NCBI RefSeq assembly: GCF_018588945.1
Contig: NZ_JAFIWA010000001.1
Span: 434,001 to 498,000, forward strand
Reading direction: 5' to 3'
Length of the DNA stretch: 64,000 nt
Origin: Microbacterium flavescens
GTDB lineage: Bacteria > Actinomycetota > Actinomycetes > Actinomycetales > Microbacteriaceae
A program made the position numbers and the translations under genes. Within the stretch, counting starts at the first letter, position 1. The number at the start of each line of letters is the position of its first letter. Shown piece after piece: positions 34,701 through 44,453 of this stretch. Under the pieces are notes generated by a model that was given only the letters and a program-made list of their open reading frames with translations, had not been told where the DNA came from and made no database searches.

Positions 34701-35794
34701 GCGAGTTCATCCCGCCCGCCAAGCCCATCATCGGCGACGAAGAGCGGGAAGCGGTCGACCGCGTCCTGCGCAGCGGCATGGTCGCCCAGGGTCCGGAGGT
34801 CGCCGCGTTCGAGCACGAGTTCTCCGCGCACTTCGTGCAGGGCCGTCCCGTGGTCGCCGTGAACTCGGGCACGGCGGGCCTGCACCTCGGCCTCCTGGCC
34901 GCCGGCGTCGGCGCGGGCGACGAGGTCATCGTGCCGTCGTTCACCTTCGCGGCGACGGGCAACTCCGTCGCCCTCACCGGGGCGACCCCGGTCTTCGCCG
35001 ACATCGAGCCTGAGACGTTCACGCTCGATCCGGCCGCGGTCGAGGCATCCATCACCTCCAAGACCAAGGGCATCATGCCCGTCCACCTCTACGGTCACCC
35101 GGCGCGCATGCGCGAGCTCGAGGCGATCGCCCGACGACACGACATCGCTCTCTATGAAGACGCGGCGCAGGCGCACGGCGCGTCGCTCGACGGGCGGCTC
35201 GTCGGCACCTTCGGCGCGTTCGGCATGTTCTCGCTCTATCCGACGAAGAACATGACCAGCGGTGAGGGCGGCATGATCTCGGCGGCGACGGACGAGATCG
35301 CCCGCGCCGCACGGCTGCTGCGCAACCAGGGCATGGAGCGTCAGTACGAGAACGAGGTCATCGGGTTCAACGCCCGCATGACCGACATCCACGCCGCGAT
35401 CGGCCGTGTCCAGCTCACGAAGGTGGATGCCTGGACCGCGACCCGTCAGGCCAACGCGGCGTTCCTCGACGCGAACCTGAGCGGTGTCGTCGTGCCGCCG
35501 GTGCTCGACGGGGCGGTGCACGTCTACCACCAGTACACGGTCCGCGTCGCAGACGACCGGGACGGGTTCGTCGCCGCGCTCAAGGCCGAGCACAACATCG
35601 GCAGCGGGGTGTACTACCCGATCCCCAACCACCGTCTGCCGTCGCTCGCGCACTTCGCCCCGGGGGTCGACCTCCCCGCGACCGAGACCGCGGCACGCGA
35701 GGTCGTCTCCCTCCCGGTGCACCCCTCGCTCTCGCAGGGCGACCTCGAGCGCATCGTCGAGGCCGTGAACACGGTGGCGGGAGCGGGCGCCTGA
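34697..35794 (+). CDS. wbpE: DegT/DnrJ/EryC1 sugar aminotransferase (WbpE-like)
   Basis: 365 residues, PLP-dependent. The PLP-binding lysine is in FSLYPTKNMTSGEGG, with EDAAQAHGA, GTAGLHLGLLAAGVG and RNQGM nearby. The family transfers an amino group from glutamate to a 3- or 4-keto sugar nucleotide; next to a WbpB-like oxidoreductase it would aminate the 3-keto UDP-GlcNAcA. GTG 34697 overlaps the acetyltransferase stop (GTGA), with GAGGAGG before it. Confidence 0.85.
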   Translation: MSEFIPPAKPIIGDEEREAVDRVLRSGMVAQGPEVAAFEHEFSAHFVQGRPVVAVNSGTAGLHLGLLAAGVGAGDEVIVPSFTFAATGNSVALTGATPVFADIEPETFTLDPAAVEASITSKTKGIMPVHLYGHPARMRELEAIARRHDIALYEDAAQAHGASLDGRLVGTFGAFGMFSLYPTKNMTSGEGGMISAATDEIARAARLLRNQGMERQYENEVIGFNARMTDIHAAIGRVQLTKVDAWTATRQANAAFLDANLSGVVVPPVLDGAVHVYHQYTVRVADDRDGFVAALKAEHNIGSGVYYPIPNHRLPSLAHFAPGVDLPATETAAREVVSLPVHPSLSQGDLERIVEAVNTVAGAGA

Positions 35795-36783
35795 TGGCCG
35801 CCGCCCTGCGTGCCGGGCTGCTCGGCGTCGGGATGATGGGGCGCCATCACGCCCGCGTGCTGCGCGAGATCGACGGCGTCGACCTGGTCGCGATCGCCGA
35901 TCCCGGCGGCGACCCCCACGGCGTCGCCGGCGAGCTGCCGGTGCTGCCCGACATCGAAGCGCTCATTGGGGCGGGCATCGACATCGCCGTCGTGGCGGTG
36001 CCCACGAGGTTCCACGAGGATGCCGCCCTGAAGCTCGCCGCTGCGGGCGTCCACACCCTCGTGGAGAAGCCGATCGCCGAGACCGTCCCCGCCGGGCGGC
36101 GCATGGTCGAAGCCTTCGCGTCCGCAGGGCTGGTCGGCGCGGTCGGCCACATCGAGCGGTTCAACCCCGCCCTGCAGCAGCTCCGCCGGCGGCTCGAAGC
36201 CGGCGACCTGGGCAACGTCTACCAGATCGCCACGCGCCGTCAGGGGCCGTTCCCCTCCCGCATCGCCGACGTCGGCGTCGCGAAGGACCTCGCCTCTCAC
36301 GACGTCGACCTGACGGCGTGGGTCGCGCAGAGCGAGTACGTCAACGTCTTCGCGCAGACGACGTTCAAGAGCGGGCGCGATCACGAGGACATGATCGCCA
36401 TCACCGGTCGCCTCGCCTCCGGCGTGATCGTGAACCACCTCGTCAACTGGCTCAGCCCCATGAAGGAGCGCATGACGATCGTGACGGGGGAGAAGGGCGC
36501 CTTCGTCGCCGATACGGCCACGGGTGATCTCACGTTCTACGCCAACGGCACGATCCCGCTCGAGTGGGAGTCCGTCTCGAGCTTCCGCGGTGTGTCGGAG
36601 GGCGACGTCACCCGATACGCGTTCGCGAAGCGCGAGCCGCTGCGCGTCGAGCACGAGGCGTTCCGCGACGCGGTGCTCGGCCTCCCGAGCGACGTCGTCA
36701 CGATGGAGCAGGGGCTGCGCACGCTCGCCGTCGTCGAGGCCGCGCTCGCCTCGGCCGGGTCGGGCGGTTCGGTCGTACCGTGA
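35794..36783 (+). CDS. wbpB: Gfo/Idh/MocA-family oxidoreductase (WbpB-like)
   Basis: 329 residues. The N-terminal NAD-binding fold has GLLGVGMMGRHHARVLRE and the catalytic EKPIAET; the C-terminal domain has GHIERFNPALQQL. WbpB/WlbA oxidises the 3-hydroxyl of UDP-GlcNAc uronic acid, the step before amination. It overlaps the WbpE gene by one base (TGATG). The family is broad, so the symbol rests on the neighbourhood rather than on the protein alone. Confidence 0.75.
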   Translation: MAAALRAGLLGVGMMGRHHARVLREIDGVDLVAIADPGGDPHGVAGELPVLPDIEALIGAGIDIAVVAVPTRFHEDAALKLAAAGVHTLVEKPIAETVPAGRRMVEAFASAGLVGAVGHIERFNPALQQLRRRLEAGDLGNVYQIATRRQGPFPSRIADVGVAKDLASHDVDLTAWVAQSEYVNVFAQTTFKSGRDHEDMIAITGRLASGVIVNHLVNWLSPMKERMTIVTGEKGAFVADTATGDLTFYANGTIPLEWESVSSFRGVSEGDVTRYAFAKREPLRVEHEAFRDAVLGLPSDVVTMEQGLRTLAVVEAALASAGSGGSVVP

Positions 36784-36808
36784 CGCCGCCGCTGCGCAGG
36801 GAGCGCGC

Positions 36809-38050
36809 GTGATCGGCCGCCTGCGCGCGGCCGTCGCGGGCTCGGCGCTGGGCACGCGGGTGCACCACGCCCTCCGCGACGTCCGGGAGGCGCGGGCCGT
36901 GGGAACGACGCGCGTCGGATCGGCGGAGCGCCGTCTCCTGATCGCACCCGTCAACTCCGCCGGCCAGGCCTACGCGTGGGCCCGTGCCGCGGAACGGTCC
37001 AGCGGCGTCGCGGCGGCGAACTTCGCCTACCGCGACCCGGGCGACGTGTTCGGCTACCCCGCCGACCATCGGGTCCCCACCGCTCTCTTCCGCACCAACA
37101 CGCGGTGGCAGCGAGCGCAGCGTCGCGCCGTCGAGCGGCGGTTCACCCACGTCATCGTCGAGAGCGGGCGGCAGATCCTCGGCGGGGAGGGCTCACCGGC
37201 TGATCAGATCGCCGACCTGCAGTCACGGGGTATCGCCGTGGCCCTGCTGTTCCACGGCAGCGACATCCGCACACCGAGCGTCCACGCGGAGCGCGAGCGT
37301 GACTCGCCGTTCCGCGACGGGCGGTACGCCGACACCGCGCGGCTGGAGGAGATCGCCGCCCGCAATCACGAGCTCATCGCTCGAACGGGTGCACCCGTGC
37401 TCGTCTCGACGCCCGATCTGCTCGAGCACGTGCCGCAGGCGACCTGGCTTCCCGTGGTCGTCGACGTCGAGCTGTGGGGGCGGGCGACAAGCGATCCGCC
37501 GCTCAAGCGGGAGCGGCCGGTCGTCGTCCACGCGCCGAGCAACGCCGGTCTCAAAGGCAGCGACCTCATCGGCGAGACGCTGCGCGGGCTCGACGCAGAC
37601 GGCCTGCTCGAGTACCGCGAGCTGCGCGGCATCCCCGCCGCCGACATGCCTGCGCACTACGGCGCAGCCGACATCGTCCTCGACCAGTTCTCGCTGGGCA
37701 TCTACGGCGTCGCCGCCTGCGAGGCCATGGCGGCCGGCCGGCTCGTGATCAGCCACGTGAGTGAGAGCACGCGCGCGGAGGTGCGAGACCGCACGGGTCT
37801 CGAGCTCCCGATCCTCGAGACGCGCGCGGAATCCCTGGCCGCCACGCTGCGCGGCGTCATCGCCGACCGCGGCGGGTCCGCCGCGTTCGCCGCCCGCGGT
37901 CCGTCGTTCGTCGCTGCCGTCCACGGCGGGGAGCAGTCGGCTCGCGTCCTCGGCGGCTTCCTCGGCCTGTCCACCGAAAGCGCTCAGGATCCGGCGTGGG
38001 AGAATGGCCGGATGCCGAAAACACGCAGGTCCGCGGGTGAACGCCCGTGA
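36809..38050 (+). CDS. Glycosyltransferase, GT4-like
   Basis: 413 residues. After a basic N-terminus come LLIAPVNSAGQAYAWARA and a GT-B pattern: VALLFHGSDIRTP, VSTPDLLEHVPQATWLPVVVD, VVHAPSNAGLKGSDLI and the donor-site region LDQFSLGIYGVAACEAMAAGR. The GTG at 36809 has AGGGAG just upstream. It is coupled to the ABC flippase gene by a GTGA overlap. Substrates are unknown. Confidence 0.8.
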   Translation: MIGRLRAAVAGSALGTRVHHALRDVREARAVGTTRVGSAERRLLIAPVNSAGQAYAWARAAERSSGVAAANFAYRDPGDVFGYPADHRVPTALFRTNTRWQRAQRRAVERRFTHVIVESGRQILGGEGSPADQIADLQSRGIAVALLFHGSDIRTPSVHAERERDSPFRDGRYADTARLEEIAARNHELIARTGAPVLVSTPDLLEHVPQATWLPVVVDVELWGRATSDPPLKRERPVVVHAPSNAGLKGSDLIGETLRGLDADGLLEYRELRGIPAADMPAHYGAADIVLDQFSLGIYGVAACEAMAAGRLVISHVSESTRAEVRDRTGLELPILETRAESLAATLRGVIADRGGSAAFAARGPSFVAAVHGGEQSARVLGGFLGLSTESAQDPAWENGRMPKTRRSAGERP

Positions 38051-39831
38051 AGCTCGTCGCGAAGACCTTCCGTGAGCTGCTCGTCTGGCTGCCCGCCGAC
38101 GCGAAGGCGTATCTCCGTCGCTACATCGTGGTGTCGTGCCTCCTCGCCGTGCTCGACATCGGCGCCATCATGCTGCTCGCCCTGAGCCTCGCCCCGATGA
38201 TCTCCGGCACCGCGATCAACCTCCCGCTCATCGGCCGCGTCGGTCAGGACGCCTTCGTCTGGGTGTTCGGCACGGTCGCCCTGCTCATCCTGATCAAGTC
38301 GGGGCTGGCGCTGCTCCAGCAGTGGTTCGCGACGCGGCGATTCGCCTCGTTCGAGCTCGAGATCGGCAGGCGGCTGTTCGACTCCTACATCAAGGCGCCG
38401 TGGACGCATCGGCTCGCCCGCAACACCGCGCAGATCGTGCGCATCGCCGATGTGGGCATCGCCAACGCCACGAGCGGATTCCTCCTCCCGATCATCCAGC
38501 TGCCCGCACTGGTCGTGAGCTTCGTGCTCATCGTCGTCGTCCTGCTGATCGCGCAGCCGCTCACCGCCTTCATCACGGTCGCCTACCTCGGCGGCATCAT
38601 GGCGATCCTCTACTGGGTGGTGTCGGGCAAGTCGGTCCAGGCCGGCCGGGTGTCGCGCGACTTCTCCCTCAAGGTGTCGTCGCTCATGACCGAGATGGTG
38701 CAGGCGCTCAAGGAGATCACCCTCCGCAACAAGACGGCCGAGGTGGCCGACGTCGTGCAGTACAACCGGTCGTTCAGCACCCGTGCGCGGGCGAACATGA
38801 ACTTCCTCGGCTCGGTCCCCGTGTTCGTGCTCAACGCGGCCCTCGTCGGAGGGTTCCTCCTCGTCGGCGGCATCGGATATGCCACCGCCGGCATGGAGGC
38901 AGCCATCGCCTCGGTCGCGCTGTTCGCCGTCGCAGGCTTCCGCCTCATCCCGTCGCTGACGGGATTCCAGTCGATCGTCACGACCACGACCGCGAACGTT
39001 CCCCACGTGCAGGGCGTCATCTTCGACATCAAGGCATCGCAGATCCACATCGACGCGGCCGAGAAGCTCGGCCACGACCCCATCGTCGGATCGCCCCAGG
39101 CCCTCCGGCTCAAGGACGTCTCGTTCGGCTACCCCGGGCACGAGGACACCCCCGCGATCCACGACATCGACCTCGACATCCCGATCGGCAGCTCGCTCGC
39201 GCTCGTGGGCACCTCCGGCGCCGGCAAATCCACCCTCGTCGACGTGCTCCTCGGTCTGCTCGTCCCCCAGAAGGGCACCATCCGGCTGGACGACCAGGAC
39301 CTCACCGACGTGCTCGCCGCCTGGCGCTCTCGCGTGGGCTACGTGCCCCAGGACGTCGCGCTGTTCGACGGCACGATCGCACAGAACGTCGCGCTCGCGT
39401 GGGAGGACGACGAGATCGACTTCGACAAGGTGCAGGAGGCCCTCACGCGCGCTCAGCTGTGGGACACCATCGCCGCTCGCGAGGGCGGGATGCGCGGACG
39501 CATCGGCGAGCGCGGCCTCGCACTCTCCGGCGGTCAGCGTCAGCGCCTCGGGATCGCCCGCGCGCTGTACAGCGATCCGCTGATCCTCGTGCTCGACGAG
39601 GCCACGAGCGCCCTCGACAACAAGACGGAGTCGCTCGTCACCGCCGCCATCCGCGGGCTCAAGGGCGAGGTGACGATCGTCTCGGTCGCCCACCGCCTGT
39701 CGACCATCCGCGACAGCGACGTGATCTGCTTCCTCCAGGACGGCACGATCGCCGCCCGCGGAACGTTCGACGAGCTCGTCGCCGCTGTCCCCAACTTCGC
39801 CGAGCAGGCGCAGCTCGCGGGACTGGCATGA
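38047..39831 (+). CDS. One-piece ABC exporter (PglK/MsbA-like flippase)
   Basis: 594 residues: a transmembrane domain with about six helices (20-330) joined to an ATPase domain (about 345-594). Walker A is GTSGAGKST, the Q-loop is VPQDVALF, the signature is LSGGQRQRLG, Walker B is LVLDEATSALD and the H-loop is VAHRLS. The short N-terminus (LVWLPADAKAYLRRY) resembles PglK, which flips lipid-linked oligosaccharides. It would flip lipid-linked repeat units for the O-ligase/polymerase-like proteins downstream. GTGA overlap before, ATGA overlap after. Confidence 0.9.
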   Translation: MKLVAKTFRELLVWLPADAKAYLRRYIVVSCLLAVLDIGAIMLLALSLAPMISGTAINLPLIGRVGQDAFVWVFGTVALLILIKSGLALLQQWFATRRFASFELEIGRRLFDSYIKAPWTHRLARNTAQIVRIADVGIANATSGFLLPIIQLPALVVSFVLIVVVLLIAQPLTAFITVAYLGGIMAILYWVVSGKSVQAGRVSRDFSLKVSSLMTEMVQALKEITLRNKTAEVADVVQYNRSFSTRARANMNFLGSVPVFVLNAALVGGFLLVGGIGYATAGMEAAIASVALFAVAGFRLIPSLTGFQSIVTTTTANVPHVQGVIFDIKASQIHIDAAEKLGHDPIVGSPQALRLKDVSFGYPGHEDTPAIHDIDLDIPIGSSLALVGTSGAGKSTLVDVLLGLLVPQKGTIRLDDQDLTDVLAAWRSRVGYVPQDVALFDGTIAQNVALAWEDDEIDFDKVQEALTRAQLWDTIAAREGGMRGRIGERGLALSGGQRQRLGIARALYSDPLILVLDEATSALDNKTESLVTAAIRGLKGEVTIVSVAHRLSTIRDSDVICFLQDGTIAARGTFDELVAAVPNFAEQAQLAGLA

Positions 39832-40925
39832 CCGCTGCGTTCGTCGACGTGGTCATCGCGTGCCATGACGAGACCCGTCCGCTCGAGAGAGCCGTCCGGT
39901 CGCTGTTCCAGGATCCGGCGGTGCGCGATCGGGTCCGCGCGACGGTCGTCGCCCACGGCCTCGCGCCGGAGCTCCTCGAGCGCAAGCTGTCGGCCATCGA
40001 CGGAGACTGGCGTGTGGTCGGCTTCTCCGACGGCGTCCGCAGCGCTGCGGGGCCCTTCAATCACGGCCTCGCGCTGGTCGAGTCGGAGTACTGCGCGGTG
40101 ATGGGGTCGGACGACTTCCTCGAGCCGGGTGCGATGGCGCAGTGGGTCGCCTACGCGGAGAAGGAGAGGCCGGATGCCGCGATCGCGCGCATCCGGATCG
40201 ACGGGCAGCCCATCATGCCGAACCCGCTCACCCGCGTCGGCCGCCGGCGGCGGCTCGACGCCGCCAAGGACCGGCTGTTCTACCGGACCGCGCCCCTCGG
40301 CCTCATCCGCACCGCGACGATGCGCGCCCGAGGACTCGCGATGACGGAGGGCGTTCGCGTCGGAGAGGACTTCGAGTTCGGCATCCGACTGTTCTCGCAG
40401 TCCGACCGCGTCGACTTCCTCGGAGACGCGCCGTGCTACGTCATCGGCGTGGACGCGCGCGAGCGGACGACGCTCGCACCCATGAGCATGGAGGAGGGCC
40501 TGGCGGCGGTCGTGCGGCTGCTCGACGACGGCCTCCCCGCACAGCTCGCGCCCGCGCACCGCCGGGCGCTCGCCATCAAGCTCGTCCGGATCAGCGTCAT
40601 CGGCAACGCGCGGTCGCGGCCGGATGCCGCGCAGTGGCGCGACGACGACGAGGTGCGATTCCTCGCGTCCCTGCTCCAGCGTCTGGTCGCCCTCGCGCCG
40701 CGCGTGCTCGAGCCGTTCAACCTGCAGGACCGCGGCATCCTCGACGGACTGCTCGCCGAGCCGACCATCGCCCGCGTCACCGCCGACGCGGCCCGTGCCG
40801 CGCGCGCCGGTCGGCGGGAGCGCTGGCTCACCCGCAACCCGCTGCGCAGCTTCGGCCGTGAGACGATGCTGCGCCGGTACGTACTGTATGTGCTCAAACG
40901 CGAGCGAAAGGCCCCTCGCCCATGA
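39828..40925 (+). CDS. Glycosyltransferase family 2, paralogue A
   Basis: 365 residues. A GT-A domain (VDVVIACHDETRPLERAVRS, AGPFNHGLA, CAVMGSDDFLEPGAM) has the DXD-like acidic pair GSDD. It ends in a helical, arginine-rich region (about 220-365). It is clearly homologous along its length to the leftward gene 44454-45527 (shared VDVVIA, AGPFN, GSDD, DRTT-like region). Its substrate is unknown. Confidence 0.87.
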   Translation: MTAAFVDVVIACHDETRPLERAVRSLFQDPAVRDRVRATVVAHGLAPELLERKLSAIDGDWRVVGFSDGVRSAAGPFNHGLALVESEYCAVMGSDDFLEPGAMAQWVAYAEKERPDAAIARIRIDGQPIMPNPLTRVGRRRRLDAAKDRLFYRTAPLGLIRTATMRARGLAMTEGVRVGEDFEFGIRLFSQSDRVDFLGDAPCYVIGVDARERTTLAPMSMEEGLAAVVRLLDDGLPAQLAPAHRRALAIKLVRISVIGNARSRPDAAQWRDDDEVRFLASLLQRLVALAPRVLEPFNLQDRGILDGLLAEPTIARVTADAARAARAGRRERWLTRNPLRSFGRETMLRRYVLYVLKRERKAPRP

Positions 40926-42055
40926 CGTCACGCCCGACGATGCTGATCCTGTCGTACTCGCCCATCGCGAGAGACGCGCGGGTGCTCAAGCAGGTCAGCC
41001 GCTTCACCCAGGACTTCGACGTGACCACCTGCGGCTACGGCCCCGCGCCGGAGGGGGTCGTCGAGCACATCAGCATGCCCGACGACCAGCGGTACAACGA
41101 CCTCGACGGCAAGCTGATCACGCTCAAGCACTACCGCAAGGCGTACTGGCGGCTGTCGGCGGTGAAGTGGTCGCGTGAGCACCTGCGCGGGCGGCGCTTC
41201 GACGTCGCGATCGCGAACGACGTCGAGGCCGTCCCCGTGGCCGTCAAGCTCCGCCCCCGTCGCGGCGTGCTGGCAGATCTGCACGAGTACAGCCCGCGGC
41301 TGCACGACGACCATCAGCTGTGGTTCCAGCGCATCACGCCGTGGTTCGAGTGGGTGGTCAGGCGCTACGTGACGAAGGCGAACGCCTGGACGACCGTCAG
41401 CCGCGGGATCGTCGACGAGTACGAGAAGAACTTCGGATTCCGGGCGGAGCTGGTCACCAACGCCGCGCCTCTGCAGCAGCTCGAGCCCCAGCCGGTGGGC
41501 GAGCCCATCCGGCTCGTCCACAGCGGTGCCTGCCTGCGGAACCGGCAGCTCCACGTCATGGCGGAGGCCGTCGACGCCGCCGCGGTGGACGTCACGCTGG
41601 ACTTCTACCTGACGGCCAACGACCCGCCCTATCTCGAGGAGCTCAAGGAGTACGCGGGGCGCTCATCGCGGGTGACGGTCCATGACCCGGTGCCGTACGC
41701 CGAACTGGCCGACACGCTCAACGCCTATGACGTGGGCATCCACGTCCTCCCCCCGATCAACTTCAACAACAAGCTGGCGCTGCCGAACAAGCTGTTCGAC
41801 TACGTGCAGGCCCGCCTGGGAGTCGTCATCGGCCCGTCCCAGGAGATGGAGTACTACGTCGACCATTACGACATCGGCGTCGTCGCGGACGACTTCACCC
41901 GGGAGGCGACGACGGCGGCGATCGATCGACTGGACGTCGAAGCGGTGACCGGTTTCAAGCGCCGGGCTCACGAGAACGCCGAGCAGCTGGCGGGTGAGCG
42001 GCAGGTCGACGTGTGGGAGCGGATCATCGGCGAGCTGATGACCCGGCGGCGATGA
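40922..42055 (+). CDS. Glycosyltransferase family 4, paralogue A
   Basis: 377 residues. It starts LSYSPIARDARVLKQVSRF, followed by TTCGYGPAPEGV, DLHEYSPRLHDDHQLW, and a donor-site stretch LPPINFNNKLALPNKLFDYV. It is a close paralogue of 43278-44453. It is preceded by the GT2 gene and overlaps the next glycosyltransferase by ATGA. Confidence 0.88.
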   Translation: MTSRPTMLILSYSPIARDARVLKQVSRFTQDFDVTTCGYGPAPEGVVEHISMPDDQRYNDLDGKLITLKHYRKAYWRLSAVKWSREHLRGRRFDVAIANDVEAVPVAVKLRPRRGVLADLHEYSPRLHDDHQLWFQRITPWFEWVVRRYVTKANAWTTVSRGIVDEYEKNFGFRAELVTNAAPLQQLEPQPVGEPIRLVHSGACLRNRQLHVMAEAVDAAAVDVTLDFYLTANDPPYLEELKEYAGRSSRVTVHDPVPYAELADTLNAYDVGIHVLPPINFNNKLALPNKLFDYVQARLGVVIGPSQEMEYYVDHYDIGVVADDFTREATTAAIDRLDVEAVTGFKRRAHENAEQLAGERQVDVWERIIGELMTRRR

Positions 42056-43281
42056 CGCGACTGCTGCTCTTCACGAACGACTACCCGTACGGATCGGGTG
42101 ACTCGGTGTTCGTGCAGAAGGAGATCCCGGCGCTCGCCGAGCGCTTCGACGACGTCATCGTGTTCTGCCACGCGCGCGACACATCCGCCGCGATGGTCGA
42201 CATGCCGTCCAACGTGGTGCTCGGCGGCAACCTCTTCCGCCCGGCGCCGGAGGACCGCATCTGGACGCCGCTTCGTCCCCGCTACCTCGGAGCGACGATC
42301 GCGGCGGCGGCGAGAGAAGCCCGCGCCGGGCGCCTGCGCGGTCACGTCCGCCTCTTCCTGATGGGCGCACGGGTAGGGATCACCCAGGCGCATCGGGCAG
42401 CCGTGCGCGAGGCGATCGCCGGCGATCCGCAGTCCGTCGCGTACGCGTTCTGGGGCATGGGCGGCGGGCTCGGTCTCGCGTGGCTCCGCGGAGTGCGCGC
42501 GCGGGCGGTGCGGCTGCACCGGTACGACCTCTACGAGGACCGCTCGCCGGAGGGCTACCTGCCCTTCCGCCGGCACCTGTTCGCGCGCGCCGACCGCGTG
42601 CTCGTCATCTCCCGCGACGGCCAGGAGTATCTGGCCGAGACCTATCGCGACCCCGAGCTGGACGGCAAGACGGTGCTCAGCCGGCTGGGGGTGGCCGGAC
42701 CCGACGTGCTCACACGCCCGCCGCGCGGACCTGAGCGGGTCGTCGTCTCGTGCTCGGCCGTATCGGAGGTCAAGCGGGTGGACCTCATCCTCGCGGCCGT
42801 CAGCGAGCTGGCCGCCACGACCGATGCGCACGTCCGCTGGGTGCACTTCGGCTCCGGACCGGACGAGGACGCGCTGCGGCAGCAGGCCGAGGCGGCGCCG
42901 CCGGGACTCACCGTGGAGCTGCGGGGCCAGACCCCGAACGACGAGGTGACCCGGTTCTACCGGGAGGAGCGCGTCGACGTGTTCGTCAACGCGAGTTCGA
43001 GCGAGGGCGTGCCGGTGAGCATCATGGAGGCCGCCGCGTTCGGGATCCCGGTCGTCGCGACGGCGGTGGGCGGGACGCCCGAGATCGTCGGAACGGACCT
43101 CGGTTCGGGCGAGCTGGTGAGCGCCGATCCACTGCCCGGCGAGATCGGCCGCGCTCTGCGCACCGTGCTCGAGGCGGAAGACGGCGCCTACGACCCGCGC
43201 CGCGTGTGGGCGGAGCGGTATGACGTCCGCCGCACCGCCGCGCACGCCGCCGACCTCATTCGAGGACTCCTGCCGGCATGA
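42052..43281 (+). CDS. Glycosyltransferase family 4
   Basis: 409 residues with a GT-B fold: LLLFTNDYPYGSGDSVFVQ at the start, LVISRDGQEYLAETY, VVVSCSAVSEVKRVDLI, and the retaining-GT4 EX7E region ASSSEGVPVSIMEAAAFG. It lies between the two paralogous GT4 genes and overlaps both by ATGA. It resembles colanic-acid-type WcaL proteins. Sugar specificity is not readable. Confidence 0.88.
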   Translation: MTRLLLFTNDYPYGSGDSVFVQKEIPALAERFDDVIVFCHARDTSAAMVDMPSNVVLGGNLFRPAPEDRIWTPLRPRYLGATIAAAAREARAGRLRGHVRLFLMGARVGITQAHRAAVREAIAGDPQSVAYAFWGMGGGLGLAWLRGVRARAVRLHRYDLYEDRSPEGYLPFRRHLFARADRVLVISRDGQEYLAETYRDPELDGKTVLSRLGVAGPDVLTRPPRGPERVVVSCSAVSEVKRVDLILAAVSELAATTDAHVRWVHFGSGPDEDALRQQAEAAPPGLTVELRGQTPNDEVTRFYREERVDVFVNASSSEGVPVSIMEAAAFGIPVVATAVGGTPEIVGTDLGSGELVSADPLPGEIGRALRTVLEAEDGAYDPRRVWAERYDVRRTAAHAADLIRGLLPA

Positions 43282-44453
43282 GCGCGCCCGCCGACGATTC
43301 CGCCCCCGACAGCGAAGGTGCCGCGACCATGAAGCCGAAGCTGCTCATCCTCTCGTTCTCGCCGATCGCCTCCGACGCGCGGGTGCTCAAGCAGATCGAC
43401 CTGTTCGCGCGCGACTACGACGTCACCACCTGCGGCTACGGCCCGGCGCCGGCCGGCGTCTCGGAGCACGTGCCCGTGCCCGACGAGTTCGCCATCTGGC
43501 GGTACTCGCGGCGCGACGTCGTGCTCCGGCGATGGCAGCGGGCGTACTGGGGGAACGCGGCGATCGCCTCGGCGCGCCGAGACCTCGCCGGGCGCCGGTT
43601 CGACGTCGTGCTGGCCGACGACGTCGACGCGGTGGGCCTGGCGCTTGCGCTGGAGCCGGCCCGCGGGGTCCATGCCGACCTTCACGAGTACTCGCCGCGG
43701 CAGCACGAGGAGATGCTGCGCTTCCGCCTGTTCGTCCGGCCGTTCATCGAGTGGATGTGCCGTCGGTTCGTCGCGCGGGCGGCGTCGTGGACCACGGTGA
43801 GCGGCGGGCTGGCGAGGGAGTACGAGCGCGTGTTCGGCTTCCGCCCGGAGGTCGTGACCAACGCCGCTCCGTACCGCGAGCTCGAGCCCTCGGAGGTCCA
43901 CGAGCCCCGACGCCTCGTCCACTCGGGAGCTGCGCTGCGCAATCGGCATCTCGGAACGCTGATCGACGGCGTGCTCGCGTCGCGTTCGGGGGCGACCCTC
44001 GACCTCTATCTCACGCCGAACGACGTCGCCTACCTCGAAGAGCTCCGCGCCGCGGCCGCCGCGTCCGGCGGCCGGGTGATCCTGCACGACCCCGTCCCCT
44101 ACGCCGAGCTCGCGGGCACCCTCGCCCGCTACGACGTCGGGGTCCACATCCTCCCCCCGGTGAACTTCAACAACCGGTGGGCGCTCCCGAACAAGATCTT
44201 CGACTACGTGCAGGCGCGGCTCGGCGTCGTCGTCGGGCCCTCGCCGGAGATGGCCGACTACGTGACGCGCTACGGCGTGGGAACCGTCACCGACGACTTC
44301 ACCGCCGAGTCCCTGACCCGTCTCGTCGACGGGCTCGACGAGACGTCCGTGGCCGCCTACAAGCGGGCCTCGCAGCAGCACGCGCGAGAGCTCTCGAGCG
44401 AGGCGCAGGTGCAGATCTGGAAGCGCGCCGTGGACGCGATCGCCGGACGCTGA
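43278..44453 (+). CDS. Glycosyltransferase family 4, paralogue B
   Basis: 391 residues, a paralogue of 40922-42055 (LSFSPIASDARVLKQIDLF, TTCGYGPAPAGV, DLHEYSPRQHEEM, LPPVNFNNRWALPNKIFDYV). An N-terminal extension of 17 acidic residues precedes the conserved start; ATG 43329 is an alternative. Its stop codon directly abuts the stop codon of the opposite-strand gene, with no base in between. Confidence 0.88.
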   Translation: MSAPADDSAPDSEGAATMKPKLLILSFSPIASDARVLKQIDLFARDYDVTTCGYGPAPAGVSEHVPVPDEFAIWRYSRRDVVLRRWQRAYWGNAAIASARRDLAGRRFDVVLADDVDAVGLALALEPARGVHADLHEYSPRQHEEMLRFRLFVRPFIEWMCRRFVARAASWTTVSGGLAREYERVFGFRPEVVTNAAPYRELEPSEVHEPRRLVHSGAALRNRHLGTLIDGVLASRSGATLDLYLTPNDVAYLEELRAAAAASGGRVILHDPVPYAELAGTLARYDVGVHILPPVNFNNRWALPNKIFDYVQARLGVVVGPSPEMADYVTRYGVGTVTDDFTAESLTRLVDGLDETSVAAYKRASQQHARELSSEAQVQIWKRAVDAIAGR